From NCBI GenBank assembly GCA_020854055.1, contig JADZGD010000118.1:62001-126000 (forward strand): DNA of 64,000 bases, written 5' to 3'. A program made the translations under genes and the position numbers. The notes under the pieces are model-generated. The model was not told where the DNA came from. It did no database searches and was given only the letters and a program-made list of their open reading frames with translations. This document shows positions 52,201-61,472 of this stretch, piece by piece. This DNA comes from Bryobacterales bacterium. Lineage in GTDB: Bacteria > Acidobacteriota > Terriglobia > Bryobacterales > Bryobacteraceae. Within the stretch, counting starts at the first letter, position 1. Every line of letters begins with the position of its first letter.

Positions 52201-54654
52201 TCACTCCGAAACCTTTCCGGTGCGCAGATACTCCGCGTAGCGCGCGCGGTACTCTCGTTTGTAATCTTGGACCGCCCTGTCGAAGCTCAGCGCCGGGGCG
52301 TCGCCTCGCATCCGGCCCTGAATGCTCACCGTACGTGTCGCCGGCGCGATCTCGATGTGGCCGTTTGAAACACCCACGGCGCGTCCGTCCGCTTCCACCC
52401 GCGTCGCCTCATAAAACCATGGCACACGAATCAAGATGCGCTTGGGTGGCTGTCGAAAGCGCGGCGACAGTGTCACTTGCAGGCCTCCGACGCTGGCGCG
52501 CAGCGTAACCGATACTGGGCCGAATGTGGTTGGCTGGCGATCCACCACAGTCGCCTTGCCAGTCTCAAGCCAATCAGGTGAGAGCGCTGAGAATAGATAT
52601 AAGTCGTTCCCGTGTTCGCGCACGAGCATGTTGCGCAACAGCTCGATGGTCTTGCCCGATGCCGGGCCGTCTGGTAGCAGGTCATGTTCGACAAAATCGC
52701 GGTCGCTCCACGGGCGGGTACCGAACTCTTGCGGGGCGTGCGTTGAAGTGGTGTGGACGAGACTCGCGTAGAGGTCGCGTACGGCGGCTTCCTGATCCTC
52801 GGCGCCGCCGCGCACCAGCGCGTTCTGGGCGTGGTCCTGGGAGTGCCAGTAGTGCAGAAGGCGGTTGGCGTCGAATTCGTAGTCATTGCCCTTCTTACCG
52901 ATCGCTTTCGGATAGATGTAGCCGAGGATCCCTTCCCGGTATCCCTCGCGCGACTTCTTAATGCTGGCGCTCACGCGCGGATCGAACGGGTCGAACAGCG
53001 GCTCGGGGTAAAGCAGCAGCATGTTGTCCCAGTCGTTCCCCATCAGGGTTCCGTCAAGCGCAGGCGGAATATAGCCACCGGATTTCGCCGTCTGCGCGGC
53101 TAGCGCCTTGTCGAAAGCTGCGCGATACCGCTTCTCTCGGGCGCGGAAGCGCTCGGCGTCGGCGCGGTTCCCGATCGCGTCCGCAAGCGCGATTGCATTC
53201 CTGATCCCGATGAGGATCCACATGCTCTGCCCGGTCTGGTGCACCCCGCTCAGCCCCGCATCGTCAGGGACGCCCACCACTGGAACCAGCCCCAGTGGGT
53301 CGGTCTGGACTATCGCCTCCAGCCAATCCATTCCACGGACGACGCCCGGATAGACCTGTTTAAGGAACTCGCCGTCGCGTGTCAACAGGTAGTGCCGCCC
53401 CCACCCCCACATCGTGTAACCGAAGCTCTCCCATCTCTGGTATTCGGACGGCTTCTGGTTCTCGTAGGGGAACGCACCGCTCGGTTCCTGGGCTTTCACC
53501 GAATAACGAAGGGCCTTGCTCGCGATGTCTCCTAAGCCCATGTAGTCGAGCGCGATCAGCATGTGCGCCGTGTCGCAGCCACCGTAGAACTGGTGATACT
53601 GGAACTTGTTAACGTTGGGAATGTAATCGCCGCCTCTCTTGTCGATCGCGAGAAGGTCCCAGACGGTATTGGCGAGCAGGAAGTTCTGCACCTTGACTTC
53701 GGGGAACCGCAGCCGGGGGCTCCCCGCCACTAGCTCGTCCCAGAACCCAACAGCGCGGCGAAACTCCCTCGCATAGTCTGCGGTCTCGATCTGCCGCGCT
53801 TCCGTCGAATCCTGCGGCACGGGCGCGAGCGGCATCTTAAAGACTAACGATGCACTCTCGCCGGGCTTGAGCGGTACACGGTAGGTCACCACGCCCATCG
53901 GAGTCTGCGGGGTAAACGTATATTTCGGATTGCGGTTACCGGTGATCTGGCCGCTGAAAAATTTGTACAGCCAGTATCCGTTGTCGTGAAGGCTCATCCC
54001 CGCCTGGTCGGGTGGCGGGCTCTGTGGAAACACATAAAGGATCTTGCCGTCGCGTACGAGCGCGTTCCGCTCCAGCGAGTATTTCCAGGAGGCGTTGAAT
54101 ACGGTGTTTCCCTCCGTGAACTTCGGGGGAATGAGTTCAAACCGCTGATGGAAGCGATAGTCGGCGAGCCCGCCGAGCCCGTTCACCGGCGCGTTGAAGC
54201 GGTACGCAGAACTCAGAAACGCCGTACGATCTTCTTTCGCGCCGTTCCGCAGTTCCACCTCGACGAAGTTCAGCGGCAAGCCTTCGAGCCCACCGCCGAG
54301 GTCGGCGCCAAACATGCGAAAACGATACCTTACCCCATTGCGGCGCAAGTCGTATTCGACAATGGGCAGATAACCTTTGTGCAGCGTCTTGATACGCTCG
54401 TTAACGGGCTCCGGCGGATTTCCGACAAAGAACATCAGCTCGCCGAATCCCGTGTAAAGATACCCCTCCGGCGTCACTTCGGTGGCGACGGGTGCGTACA
54501 GAGCGCCGATGACGTCGGTGGGATGCCAGAAGTACGAGAATGGCTTGCCTGGTACGTCAATATCCGGACTGTGCATTCCGCCGCGCACCTGCGCGAACGT
54601 CATCATACTTCCCAGCGCGACGGCGGCGAAGATAAACCATGAGAGCCTATTCAT
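52201..54654 (-). CDS. Exported (alpha/alpha)6-type glycoside hydrolase candidate
   Basis: An 817-residue protein with signal peptide MNRLSWFIFAAVALGSMMTFA behind GGAGGA. The N-terminal half is a beta-sandwich-like domain (about 30-310). The C-terminal part (about 325-680) is built like an (alpha/alpha)6 barrel: KFQYHQFYGGCDTAHMLIAL, SFGYTMWGWGRHYLLTRDGEFLKQ, GVHQTGQSMWILIGIRNAIALAD and LMGNDWDNMLLLYPEPLFDP, followed by a small beta domain. The barrel resembles GH78/GH63/GH15-type clans, and Asp or Glu in CDTAHM and NDWDNM may be catalytic, but I cannot assign a CAZy family. It precedes the Gfo/Idh gene and follows the TonB-dependent receptor gene, an arrangement typical of glycan uptake loci. 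Confidence 0.78.
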   Translation of the reverse strand: MNRLSWFIFAAVALGSMMTFAQVRGGMHSPDIDVPGKPFSYFWHPTDVIGALYAPVATEVTPEGYLYTGFGELMFFVGNPPEPVNERIKTLHKGYLPIVEYDLRRNGVRYRFRMFGADLGGGLEGLPLNFVEVELRNGAKEDRTAFLSSAYRFNAPVNGLGGLADYRFHQRFELIPPKFTEGNTVFNASWKYSLERNALVRDGKILYVFPQSPPPDQAGMSLHDNGYWLYKFFSGQITGNRNPKYTFTPQTPMGVVTYRVPLKPGESASLVFKMPLAPVPQDSTEARQIETADYAREFRRAVGFWDELVAGSPRLRFPEVKVQNFLLANTVWDLLAIDKRGGDYIPNVNKFQYHQFYGGCDTAHMLIALDYMGLGDIASKALRYSVKAQEPSGAFPYENQKPSEYQRWESFGYTMWGWGRHYLLTRDGEFLKQVYPGVVRGMDWLEAIVQTDPLGLVPVVGVPDDAGLSGVHQTGQSMWILIGIRNAIALADAIGNRADAERFRAREKRYRAAFDKALAAQTAKSGGYIPPALDGTLMGNDWDNMLLLYPEPLFDPFDPRVSASIKKSREGYREGILGYIYPKAIGKKGNDYEFDANRLLHYWHSQDHAQNALVRGGAEDQEAAVRDLYASLVHTTSTHAPQEFGTRPWSDRDFVEHDLLPDGPASGKTIELLRNMLVREHGNDLYLFSALSPDWLETGKATVVDRQPTTFGPVSVTLRASVGGLQVTLSPRFRQPPKRILIRVPWFYEATRVEADGRAVGVSNGHIEIAPATRTVSIQGRMRGDAPALSFDRAVQDYKREYRARYAEYLRTGKVSE

Positions 54655-54726
54655 GTGTTCAATCCTCCGTAAGAGGAGCCGGGCGAACCACGTCGCCCGC
54701 TCCGAGTGGGGTACGACATCTGGTGC

Positions 54727-57700
54727 TCAAAATTCCAGGCGCAACTTCATCTCCATCTGCCGCGGGCCACCCTTCTGGACATCCCAGTTACTGACGGTGC
54801 CGTAGATCTGACCGACCTGTCCTGGAACGGAGATATTCGAGGACGGGGAAACGAAATTGGGATGGTTGAACAGGTTCGAGATGGCTGCCGCGACCTCCAG
54901 CCCCATCCTCTCGGTGAAGTTGAAGCGCTTCATGATACTGATGTGGTGAGCGTTGTAGCCCGGCCCTTCGAGAATGTTCACCCCGCTGTTGCCGAAGCGG
55001 CCCGGCGGCGGAGGCGCGAAGGCCGCGGCGTCGAACCAGTGGTCCAGTCTCCGCTGGCCCGCCGCCAGGTTTCCGTTTGCGATGCGGTCGGGCAACCCGC
55101 CGAACGAGTTGGTGCGAGACGGGTCCGCACCCGAAAAACGCGGCGTAAAGAATTGCCCTGTCTGCAGATAGCCTAGGTAGGTGAACATCCAGCCGCCCAA
55201 GACTTGGTCGATCACCCCCGGCGCCTGGGACAGGAATCGGCGGCCGCGACCGAACGGCAATTGGTAGACCGTGGTCATAACCAGCCGTTGGCGCGGAATC
55301 ATTGAATCGCGATTCCACAGGAGCGGGCTGTAAGGGTTTTCGAGGTTCAGGTAGTTCGATAGGCTAGAAGCCCAGGTGTAGTGCACATCGAATGCAATTG
55401 CTCCCACTTTCTTCTGAACCTCGAGCTGCAACGCGTTGTACTTGGTTTCGCCGTCGGTGCGATAAATTCTGGTACTCACGAGCTGCGGGTAGGGCCGGCG
55501 GCTCGCCGTGAACGGGATCAAGCTGGGCTGCGGCTTGTTCATGTTGATCGAGTAGTGCAGTCCGGTGTCGCGCGCGCCGATGTAAGAGAGGCGGAACCCG
55601 ACCTGGTTGATCTGGTGCTCGATGCTGAGGTTGAACTGGTGGATCAGACCGTTGGTCGTATCCATCGGATAACCGGTGACGCTCTGGGAGGGAATGCTCC
55701 CCAGAGTAGCCGGGAACGGCGATGGGAAGGAGAGCAACGGCACACCATTGGTCACCGAGTTGAAAAAGGTCTCACCGATTTGGAACGGCCCGTCGCCCTG
55801 CACCAGGCTATAGCGGCCCAGTTGCTCCGAGAAGATGCCATAGCCTCCGCGAATGACGGTATCATCCGTGATCCGATAGGCACCGCCGAGCCGGGGCCGG
55901 AAATTCGTCTTCGATGCGTGGGCAACCGGATCACCCTCCACCACTTTGATCGTATTCGTCGGGTAGAGCGGGCTGACCGAGTTGAGTCTACCGCGCGGCA
56001 CTATGACGTTGCCAGTCGCCGGATCCCAGTTGTACACCAAGCCGTCGTCGTAGGTGGCAGAGCCAAAGTAGTCCCAGCGCAGGCCGTAGTAGAGATTAAG
56101 GCGCCGACTCACTTTATAGCTGTCCTCGATGAACAGGCCCAGCTCACGATTGTTGAGCGTGCGGTCGGTGAGCGGGTTCAGCCGGTAGCTGGATTGTGGC
56201 ATGCCCAACAGGAAGTCCGCATACGAAAACCCGGCCATGCTGCCGTCAAACGAAAAGTTGCCGTACGTGCCGTTCGGAGCAAAGCCGTTGAAGTTCTTGA
56301 ACGTCTTTAGTTCGCCCCCAAACTTGATCACATGCCGATTGAGCGACCAAGTCACCGTATCGGCGTAGGAGAGATTCCGGTCATCCTGGCCAACGCCGCC
56401 CGGTACAACCGAGAGCGACGCGAAGCCAGTAAAGCTCATGACCGGGAATCCCTCGCCCTTGTAACCCCTCGGGTTGACGCCCTGGAGCCCTATTTGCTGC
56501 ACCACTTGGTCGCCCTGCACCGGCTGGAAGCCCGCCACCTGTTCGCCGTCGACGAAGTAGTCCTTCAGCCAGCCGAACCGCGCCGTGTTGACCACGTTGG
56601 GCGAGAAGACGTGCGTGTCCGAGATCACCATCGCGCTGTGGTGGCGTTTCCGCGTCCAGGCGAGATCGGGCAATTCACCGGGCAGGTAATACGGGGTCCA
56701 GCGCGTAATCATACGGCCGAATAGCGTGTTCTTGTCGGAGATCTTGTAGTCCAGCCGTTGCGTCATGTAGTCCGAGCGATACATGTCGTCGGCTCTCGGG
56801 TGCACCCAGCCGAGATTATCCGACAGCGAGTCCGCGATGCCGAGATTCGGCGCTGGAATGAACGCATCCTGAACCTTCTGCGACAGCGCGGCGAAGCGTT
56901 GCTTTGGAATGATGTTCCCGGGAAACGGGGTGTTATTGAGTGGATCTTGGATCTGGATCAGCGGCAGTTTGGAAAAGTCGCCGCTCCGCATCTTCTGCGT
57001 GGGTACAGTGGCGAGGCGGTAGGAGTGGCCGGGCAGCCGCTGAGCGTTCCAGGAACCGAAGAAGAAAAGCCGGTTCTTCTTGATGGGCCCAGATACGTTG
57101 AAGCCAAAGGTGTGAATCTGCGCCCTAGTTTTCTCCGGCGCGAAGAAGTCACGGGCGCCAAGAGCGGAATTGACCTGGGTATAGTAAAGCCGGCCGTGGA
57201 GGTCGTTACCGCCGCTCTTGAAGATCAGGTTGAAGTTGCCGGCCCGGCTGTACTCTGCCGTGGCGACGCTGGTAATAGCACTCAACTCCTGCACGTCCTC
57301 GACATTATTAATCTGGTTAACCGGACCGTCGTCAGAGACGCCGTCCATGCCTTCGGAGAGCTGTTCCGACTTTTGACCATTGAAGCTCAACGAATAACTG
57401 CCTCCACTCGGCGCTACGACGCCCGGAATGGTGGTCATCACCAGCGTCGGATCGAAGTAGTTGGCCACCAGGGGCGCTTGCTCGAGGCGTTGCTCGTTTA
57501 GCAGGCCGGAGATTGTTGGGCTCTCGGTGTCGATCACCGCTGCGTTGGCCTCAACCCTGATCTCCACCGCCTGTTCGCCGACCCGCAGGCGCACATCCAC
57601 GCGGCGTGTCTGGGCGCTTTCCAGGATGATGTTATCGGCCACGAAGGTTTGAAATCCACCGGCCTTGGCGGTCAGTCGGTACGTCCCGTTGAGCAAGTCC

Positions 57701-57924
57701 GGGAACTCGTAATCGCCGGCCTCATTGGTCGTGTCCGAGCGGCTGATGTTCGTGGTCAGGTTCACCAGCGTGATCGCGACCTTAGGCGCTACGGCACCGG
57801 AGGCGTCGGTAGCCGTCCCGCGTAGGGTTGAGAGCGTCGTTTGCTGTGCACTCAAGCACGTCGAGAACAACATAGCAAGGCTGACGATCCGCCATTGCTG
57901 CAGTAAAGTAATTGAGTTTTTCAT
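54727..57924 (-). CDS. TonB-dependent receptor with N-terminal carboxypeptidase-regulatory-like domain (Oar-like)
   Basis: A 1065-residue outer-membrane receptor. The start at 57924 is chosen for GGAGTG upstream and the signal peptide that follows (core IVSLAMLFSTCLSAQQ). Order: a beta-sandwich regulatory domain (about 25-110, RGTATDASGAVAPKVAITL and GDYEFPDLLNGTYRLTAKAG), a plug (about 120-230, with PTISGLLNEQRLEQAPL and the small FNGQKSEQL block), then a 22-strand-type barrel to the C-terminal Phe (MEMKLRLEF). Such proteins are highly amplified in Acidobacteria and take up glycans or other polymers. No SusD-like partner is seen. It lies 72 bases upstream of the hydrolase gene. Confidence 0.92.
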   Translation of the reverse strand: MKNSITLLQQWRIVSLAMLFSTCLSAQQTTLSTLRGTATDASGAVAPKVAITLVNLTTNISRSDTTNEAGDYEFPDLLNGTYRLTAKAGGFQTFVADNIILESAQTRRVDVRLRVGEQAVEIRVEANAAVIDTESPTISGLLNEQRLEQAPLVANYFDPTLVMTTIPGVVAPSGGSYSLSFNGQKSEQLSEGMDGVSDDGPVNQINNVEDVQELSAITSVATAEYSRAGNFNLIFKSGGNDLHGRLYYTQVNSALGARDFFAPEKTRAQIHTFGFNVSGPIKKNRLFFFGSWNAQRLPGHSYRLATVPTQKMRSGDFSKLPLIQIQDPLNNTPFPGNIIPKQRFAALSQKVQDAFIPAPNLGIADSLSDNLGWVHPRADDMYRSDYMTQRLDYKISDKNTLFGRMITRWTPYYLPGELPDLAWTRKRHHSAMVISDTHVFSPNVVNTARFGWLKDYFVDGEQVAGFQPVQGDQVVQQIGLQGVNPRGYKGEGFPVMSFTGFASLSVVPGGVGQDDRNLSYADTVTWSLNRHVIKFGGELKTFKNFNGFAPNGTYGNFSFDGSMAGFSYADFLLGMPQSSYRLNPLTDRTLNNRELGLFIEDSYKVSRRLNLYYGLRWDYFGSATYDDGLVYNWDPATGNVIVPRGRLNSVSPLYPTNTIKVVEGDPVAHASKTNFRPRLGGAYRITDDTVIRGGYGIFSEQLGRYSLVQGDGPFQIGETFFNSVTNGVPLLSFPSPFPATLGSIPSQSVTGYPMDTTNGLIHQFNLSIEHQINQVGFRLSYIGARDTGLHYSINMNKPQPSLIPFTASRRPYPQLVSTRIYRTDGETKYNALQLEVQKKVGAIAFDVHYTWASSLSNYLNLENPYSPLLWNRDSMIPRQRLVMTTVYQLPFGRGRRFLSQAPGVIDQVLGGWMFTYLGYLQTGQFFTPRFSGADPSRTNSFGGLPDRIANGNLAAGQRRLDHWFDAAAFAPPPPGRFGNSGVNILEGPGYNAHHISIMKRFNFTERMGLEVAAAISNLFNHPNFVSPSSNISVPGQVGQIYGTVSNWDVQKGGPRQMEMKLRLEF

Positions 57925-58109
57925 AGTCACTCCACCCATAACGATATGTGTTAACTTCAGATCCGCCAGGTGTCCCTGAATTCGATCAATCCGCCGGCCC
58001 CGCGCCCGGCACTGTGTCACGCTGATTTTCATGCCATCTGAAACAAGGAGCTTTGGGCATTTTTTTGTGCCTGGGCCTTCTTGTCAATCCTTTTCAATAG
58101 GCAGAACAA

Positions 58110-59003
58110 TCAGAGCTTCGTGTCGCCGTTGCGGCGGATCCACTCCCGCGTCCACTCAACTGCCTCGAAGCCCAAGTCTTCGCAGGTATTTCCCAGGAAG
58201 ACAATGCCTTCGATGCGCTTCTCGCGCAACCAGCGCAAGCCCAATTCCGTCTGCTTCCGCATCAACTCCACTGGAAGGGAGCACCTACCGCCGTAGTCCA
58301 CCATGTAACAGCCGAGCATCTTTCGGGACCGGGGCGTGGCCTGCTCGACCCGCCGGAAGTTCGCTTCCAGGTTTTCCAGTTCTCTCAGGCTGGACCACAG
58401 GGTGATCACATCGAACAACTCCAAGTAATCGCTCAGCCGCTGGCCTAGGGAACTCATGTAGAAGGTAACGAACGAGTCGAGTTTCTTGCCGGACTCCTTG
58501 AGCTGGCGGCGGATCGAGCCGGTCTCTTCGACTGTGAGCACGGCGCGTTTGCCATCGGGCTTGTCCTGGAAAAAATCATCGAACATGACTCCTGTGAAAT
58601 TGGGGGTCTTCTTGGCCAGCTCCAATCCTTCGTTGCGTTCGGCCTCAGAAGTGAACCCGCCCGAACCGACCAGCGACCAGACCACACGCTTGAAGGGGCG
58701 GAGTGCAATCGCGTACTGTTCGAAAGGTGGCTCCAGGCGACCATAGCGGGATTCGTGCTCGCCGGCCTGAACAACAATGAGGTTCGAAATACCGAGGTAC
58801 AAAGCGCCCTCGGCTGGGGTCATCAGCGAGCGCCGTTGCAACGAGCCGAAGTCCGTGTTCGCAGGACAGCCGAATAGCCAGAGCCGATCCCGGATTGTCC
58901 CCTCGCCGGCCACACAGCTCACGGGAAATGTTGCCTGCGAAGAAGCCAGCGGAGCGGCGGCCACACCCCACAGAAGTTTGCGGCGGTTCATTTTATTGTT
59001 CAT
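58110..59003 (-). CDS. Exported protein of unknown function, possible TIM-barrel enzyme
   Basis: A 297-residue protein beginning MNNKMNRRKLLWGVAAAPL with a twin-arginine-like or Sec signal (RRKLLWG); AGGAG lies upstream. Mature part contains regular alternation of strands and helices (YLGISNLIVVQAG, VVWSLVGSGGF, FTGVMFDDFFQD, DSFVTFYMSSL, IEGIVFLGNTCEDLGFEAVEW), suggestive of a TIM barrel with acidic residues at strand ends (MFDDFF). No family recognised. It follows the receptor gene's upstream region on the same strand (185-base gap before the receptor ATG) and may be part of the same locus. Confidence 0.65.
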   Translation of the reverse strand: MNNKMNRRKLLWGVAAAPLASSQATFPVSCVAGEGTIRDRLWLFGCPANTDFGSLQRRSLMTPAEGALYLGISNLIVVQAGEHESRYGRLEPPFEQYAIALRPFKRVVWSLVGSGGFTSEAERNEGLELAKKTPNFTGVMFDDFFQDKPDGKRAVLTVEETGSIRRQLKESGKKLDSFVTFYMSSLGQRLSDYLELFDVITLWSSLRELENLEANFRRVEQATPRSRKMLGCYMVDYGGRCSLPVELMRKQTELGLRWLREKRIEGIVFLGNTCEDLGFEAVEWTREWIRRNGDTKL

Positions 59004-59080
59004 GTGTTCTCCTAGAGACAATCTTCCTTAGTCCTCTTTAACTCAACGCAGCCGGTTGCTAACCACAAGATCCCCGTTTC

Positions 59081-59950
59081 TTAAGGCACCGGCAAAGCCT
59101 GGCCCGCAGCAGATTGTGCTGCGTATTCACGATATTGAGCCGCCGGGCCTGCCGCCTTGAACACGGCGGTTACCTCCAGATCCACCCGCAGGAGCGACGC
59201 GAAAGCGCGCGATATGTCCTTTGTCGCAGCGCCGATGCACCTGCCGATCTGCAGTGCCTTCCACTCGGGGATGGACCCGGTCGTCGAGTACGCGAACAGG
59301 CCACCGGGAATGCCGCCGGCCATCTCGTCGAGGGGCGCGGCAATGCAGGTAAATGCGATCTCTTCTGCCGGCCCCGCCCAGTTCGGCGTCCGGAAGTGAG
59401 CTTCCACCAACTGGTACACCAGCGGCGCGGCGGGATTCCGCTTGTGACCGGCCCGCTTCGGCTCCCGTTGGAAAAATTCGGCGATCAATGCCTTGCCCGC
59501 AGCATTGCAGCACGGCTCGACGCGCCGGGCCAACCGCGGTCCGAGGGCCGCAGATGCGGCCGCGTTCGCCTTGGCGATGATCACCGGCCCTTGGCACCCC
59601 AGCACGCAGGCGCAAGCACACAAGCCGAACCGCTTGGCGAGCGCGGTCAGGTGCGGCAGTGCGGCCTGCGCGAACTGAGATGCGGCTTGCTTGACCTCGC
59701 CCAGGCCGCCGGCCCTGACTCCGAGCAGGTACCGGTGCCCCCAGGCGCGCCAGAGATAGCCTCGCCTGCAAAGGCATTCCACCAAGTAATGCGCACTGCT
59801 CTTGGGAATGTCCAGCCCGCGGCTGATCTCAGAGAGCGTGAGGCCATCCCTCTCGGAAACCAGCAACTCCAGCAGGTCGAAGGCCCGCTCGACGGCCGGC
59901 ACCCGGTATTCCGGGCCGCGTGCGCGATCTGAGGAGGCCGTGTCACCCAT
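59081..59950 (-). CDS. IclR family transcriptional regulator
   Basis: A 289-residue repressor or activator. Winged helix-turn-helix (about 15-75): VPAVERAFDLLELLVSE, GLTLSEISRGLDIPKSSAHY. The C-terminal ligand domain (about 95-260) has CNAAGKALIAEF and CIAAPLDEMAGGIPGGLFA, both IclR-typical. The ATG at 59950 sits 8 bases inside the end of the DMT transporter gene with GGAG upstream, so the two are coupled. IclR regulators respond to small acids, aromatics or sugars. Target not visible. Confidence 0.9.
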   Translation of the reverse strand: MGDTASSDRARGPEYRVPAVERAFDLLELLVSERDGLTLSEISRGLDIPKSSAHYLVECLCRRGYLWRAWGHRYLLGVRAGGLGEVKQAASQFAQAALPHLTALAKRFGLCACACVLGCQGPVIIAKANAAASAALGPRLARRVEPCCNAAGKALIAEFFQREPKRAGHKRNPAAPLVYQLVEAHFRTPNWAGPAEEIAFTCIAAPLDEMAGGIPGGLFAYSTTGSIPEWKALQIGRCIGAATKDISRAFASLLRVDLEVTAVFKAAGPAAQYREYAAQSAAGQALPVP

Positions 59951-60911
59951 CTCTGTCTCCGTCGAGGGCAACGCACGCATTAGCGGCAACCGGAGCTACC
60001 CGGCGCTTCAGGCGCTCCTCGTAGTAGGTCACCAGGAGCGTGCCGAGAAAAACCAGCGCCCCACCCACGATCAACTGGATCGTGATCTTCTCTTTCACGA
60101 TGAGGGCTGAAATCACCACCCCGAAAACCGGAGCCATGTACACGGACAGAATCGCCTGCGTCACGTCGATCTGCTGAAGGACGGCAAAGAAAAGCACCGT
60201 TGAGAGGCTGAGACTGAACACTGCGATGACGATAAGGCTTAGCCAAACTGTCCACTGCAGATGAGCCAGCCGACTCCAGGAGGCCGGCTCCCACAGCAGC
60301 ATGAGCGGCAGCAGGATCAGGACAGTGCCGATAAAGCTGTAAACCATCACCTCGAGCGGGCTGAACGTCCGGAGTAGTCTCTTTCCATATGTGTTGTAGA
60401 AGGACGCGCCCCAACAACTGAGGAATAGCAGCAGGTTGCCGAAGAGGTATTTTCCCCGCAACAGGTGGACGGAACGCCAGTCGATATCGGAAACCATCAA
60501 CACGCCTGCCAGGGCGAGGACGAAGGATATCCAGCGGAGCCGCGTCATCCGCTCACCCAACAGGAAGAAGGCCAGAACTGCAGTGTTAACGGGCGTCGCC
60601 AGTGTAATCACGGCGGCGTTCGACGCCAGCGAGCGCGCAATGCCCCAGGTCAGGAAGAGCTGGGAGATCACGATGCCGGCCGCGCTGAGGAGGAAGAACC
60701 TAGCTACGTTTCGACGAAAGCCGCCTCTGCCAAGGCCCGCCGGCGAGTACGTCCGTTTGAGAGCCAACACCGGTGTCATAAGGGCTACTGACATGGCCAG
60801 CGTGACGACCGTAACTGTGATGGGCCCGAGATGGTCTGTGGCGATCTTGGCCGCCGAAAACTGGGCGGCCCACATGAGATTTACCAGAACGAGAATCAAC
60901 AGGATTCGCAC
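59943..60911 (-). CDS. EamA/DMT superfamily transporter
   Basis: A 322-residue protein with ten hydrophobic segments arranged as two EamA repeats. The first begins MRILLILVLVNLMWAAQFSAAK and carries FLLSAAGIVISQLFLTWGI and VNTAVLAFFLLGE; the second begins LFGNLLLFLSCWGASFYNTYG and carries YMAPVFGVVISALIVKEKI and VGGALVFLGTLLVTY. Start is GTG at 60911. EamA proteins usually export amino acids, metabolites or drugs. It overlaps the aminotransferase remnant by 16 bases upstream and IclR by 8 downstream: an operon of remnant-transporter-regulator. Confidence 0.88.
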   Translation of the reverse strand: MRILLILVLVNLMWAAQFSAAKIATDHLGPITVTVVTLAMSVALMTPVLALKRTYSPAGLGRGGFRRNVARFFLLSAAGIVISQLFLTWGIARSLASNAAVITLATPVNTAVLAFFLLGERMTRLRWISFVLALAGVLMVSDIDWRSVHLLRGKYLFGNLLLFLSCWGASFYNTYGKRLLRTFSPLEVMVYSFIGTVLILLPLMLLWEPASWSRLAHLQWTVWLSLIVIAVFSLSLSTVLFFAVLQQIDVTQAILSVYMAPVFGVVISALIVKEKITIQLIVGGALVFLGTLLVTYYEERLKRRVAPVAANACVALDGDRDG

Positions 60912-61315
60912 GTCACACTCCAGAGCGATGGCGGCGAGCCGCCAGAAAGAACGGGCAGGCGATAATCAGTCCCGGCGGCAAAGGATGTTCCAAAGCCGAA
61001 GCACTCCGTGGCGGCCTTAATGGCCGCGGCCATCAGCCCGGCGATCTCGCCGATCTGCTCCCTGGTGATGTTAAGCAGAGAGGCTGCTTGCGCGATCTCG
61101 GGATGATTGCATCCGCAGATCGTGGTCAACAACGAAGCGGAGGTGTCCAGGTAGCGGGTGCCGTCGGCCTCCTGGAGGTAGTAACCCTCTCGCGCGACGA
61201 AGACCTCAGGCCTTTTGGCCGAGGAGACAGTGCCGGTGAGATGCAATATGATGTAAACGGGGGACTTTTTATGCCTCGCGAGCTGCTCGTCCTCATTGAA
61301 ACCGATGTGCTGCAT
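60896..61315 (-). pseudogene. Class III aminotransferase with a large internal deletion
   Basis: A 139-residue frame that looks like the two ends of a class III (omega-type) aminotransferase joined together. Residues 1-82 are the N-terminus: RPEVFVAREGYYLQEADGTRYLD, shortened here to REGYYLQEADGTRYLD, then GCNHPEIAQAA. Residues about 83-115 (LLNITREQIGEIAGLMAAAI) resemble the extreme C-terminus that ends such enzymes. The PLP-binding middle, about 300 residues including the Lys, is absent. The reading frame is open across the join. It is the first gene of the operon with the DMT transporter and has a good promoter, so it is transcribed or was recently. Calling it dead is inference; a small functional product is not excluded. 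Confidence 0.7.
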
Positions 61316-61362
61316 CGTGATGTTTTGTGCCCGGAGCCCTCAAGGCAGTTTTCAGTTAAGCC

Positions 61363-61391
61363 AGTATCATACAGAGAACTTACATTGTCAA
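61363..61391 (-). promoter_or_regulatory. Predicted promoter of the aminotransferase remnant-transporter-IclR operon
   Basis: Minus-strand TTGACA (61391-61386) is a perfect -35, followed after 17 bases by GATACT (61368-61363). The -35 lies within TTTGCTTGACAA (61396-61385), a 12-base sequence that also occurs ahead of the E1 alpha gene at 62738. The ROK gene starts 80 bases away on the other strand. Confidence 0.5.
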
Positions 61392-61472
61392 GCAAATAAA
61401 GTTTAGATTTTTGGCTAGCAGACTCAGCTCATCTGAGATAGCGTATCCGACCCGATTGTGGGAATATCAAGC

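Noticed and set aside
54974..57501. Several long plus-strand frames opposite the TonB-dependent receptor
   Set aside because: All are opposite a continuous receptor gene with clear domains and a C-terminal Phe.
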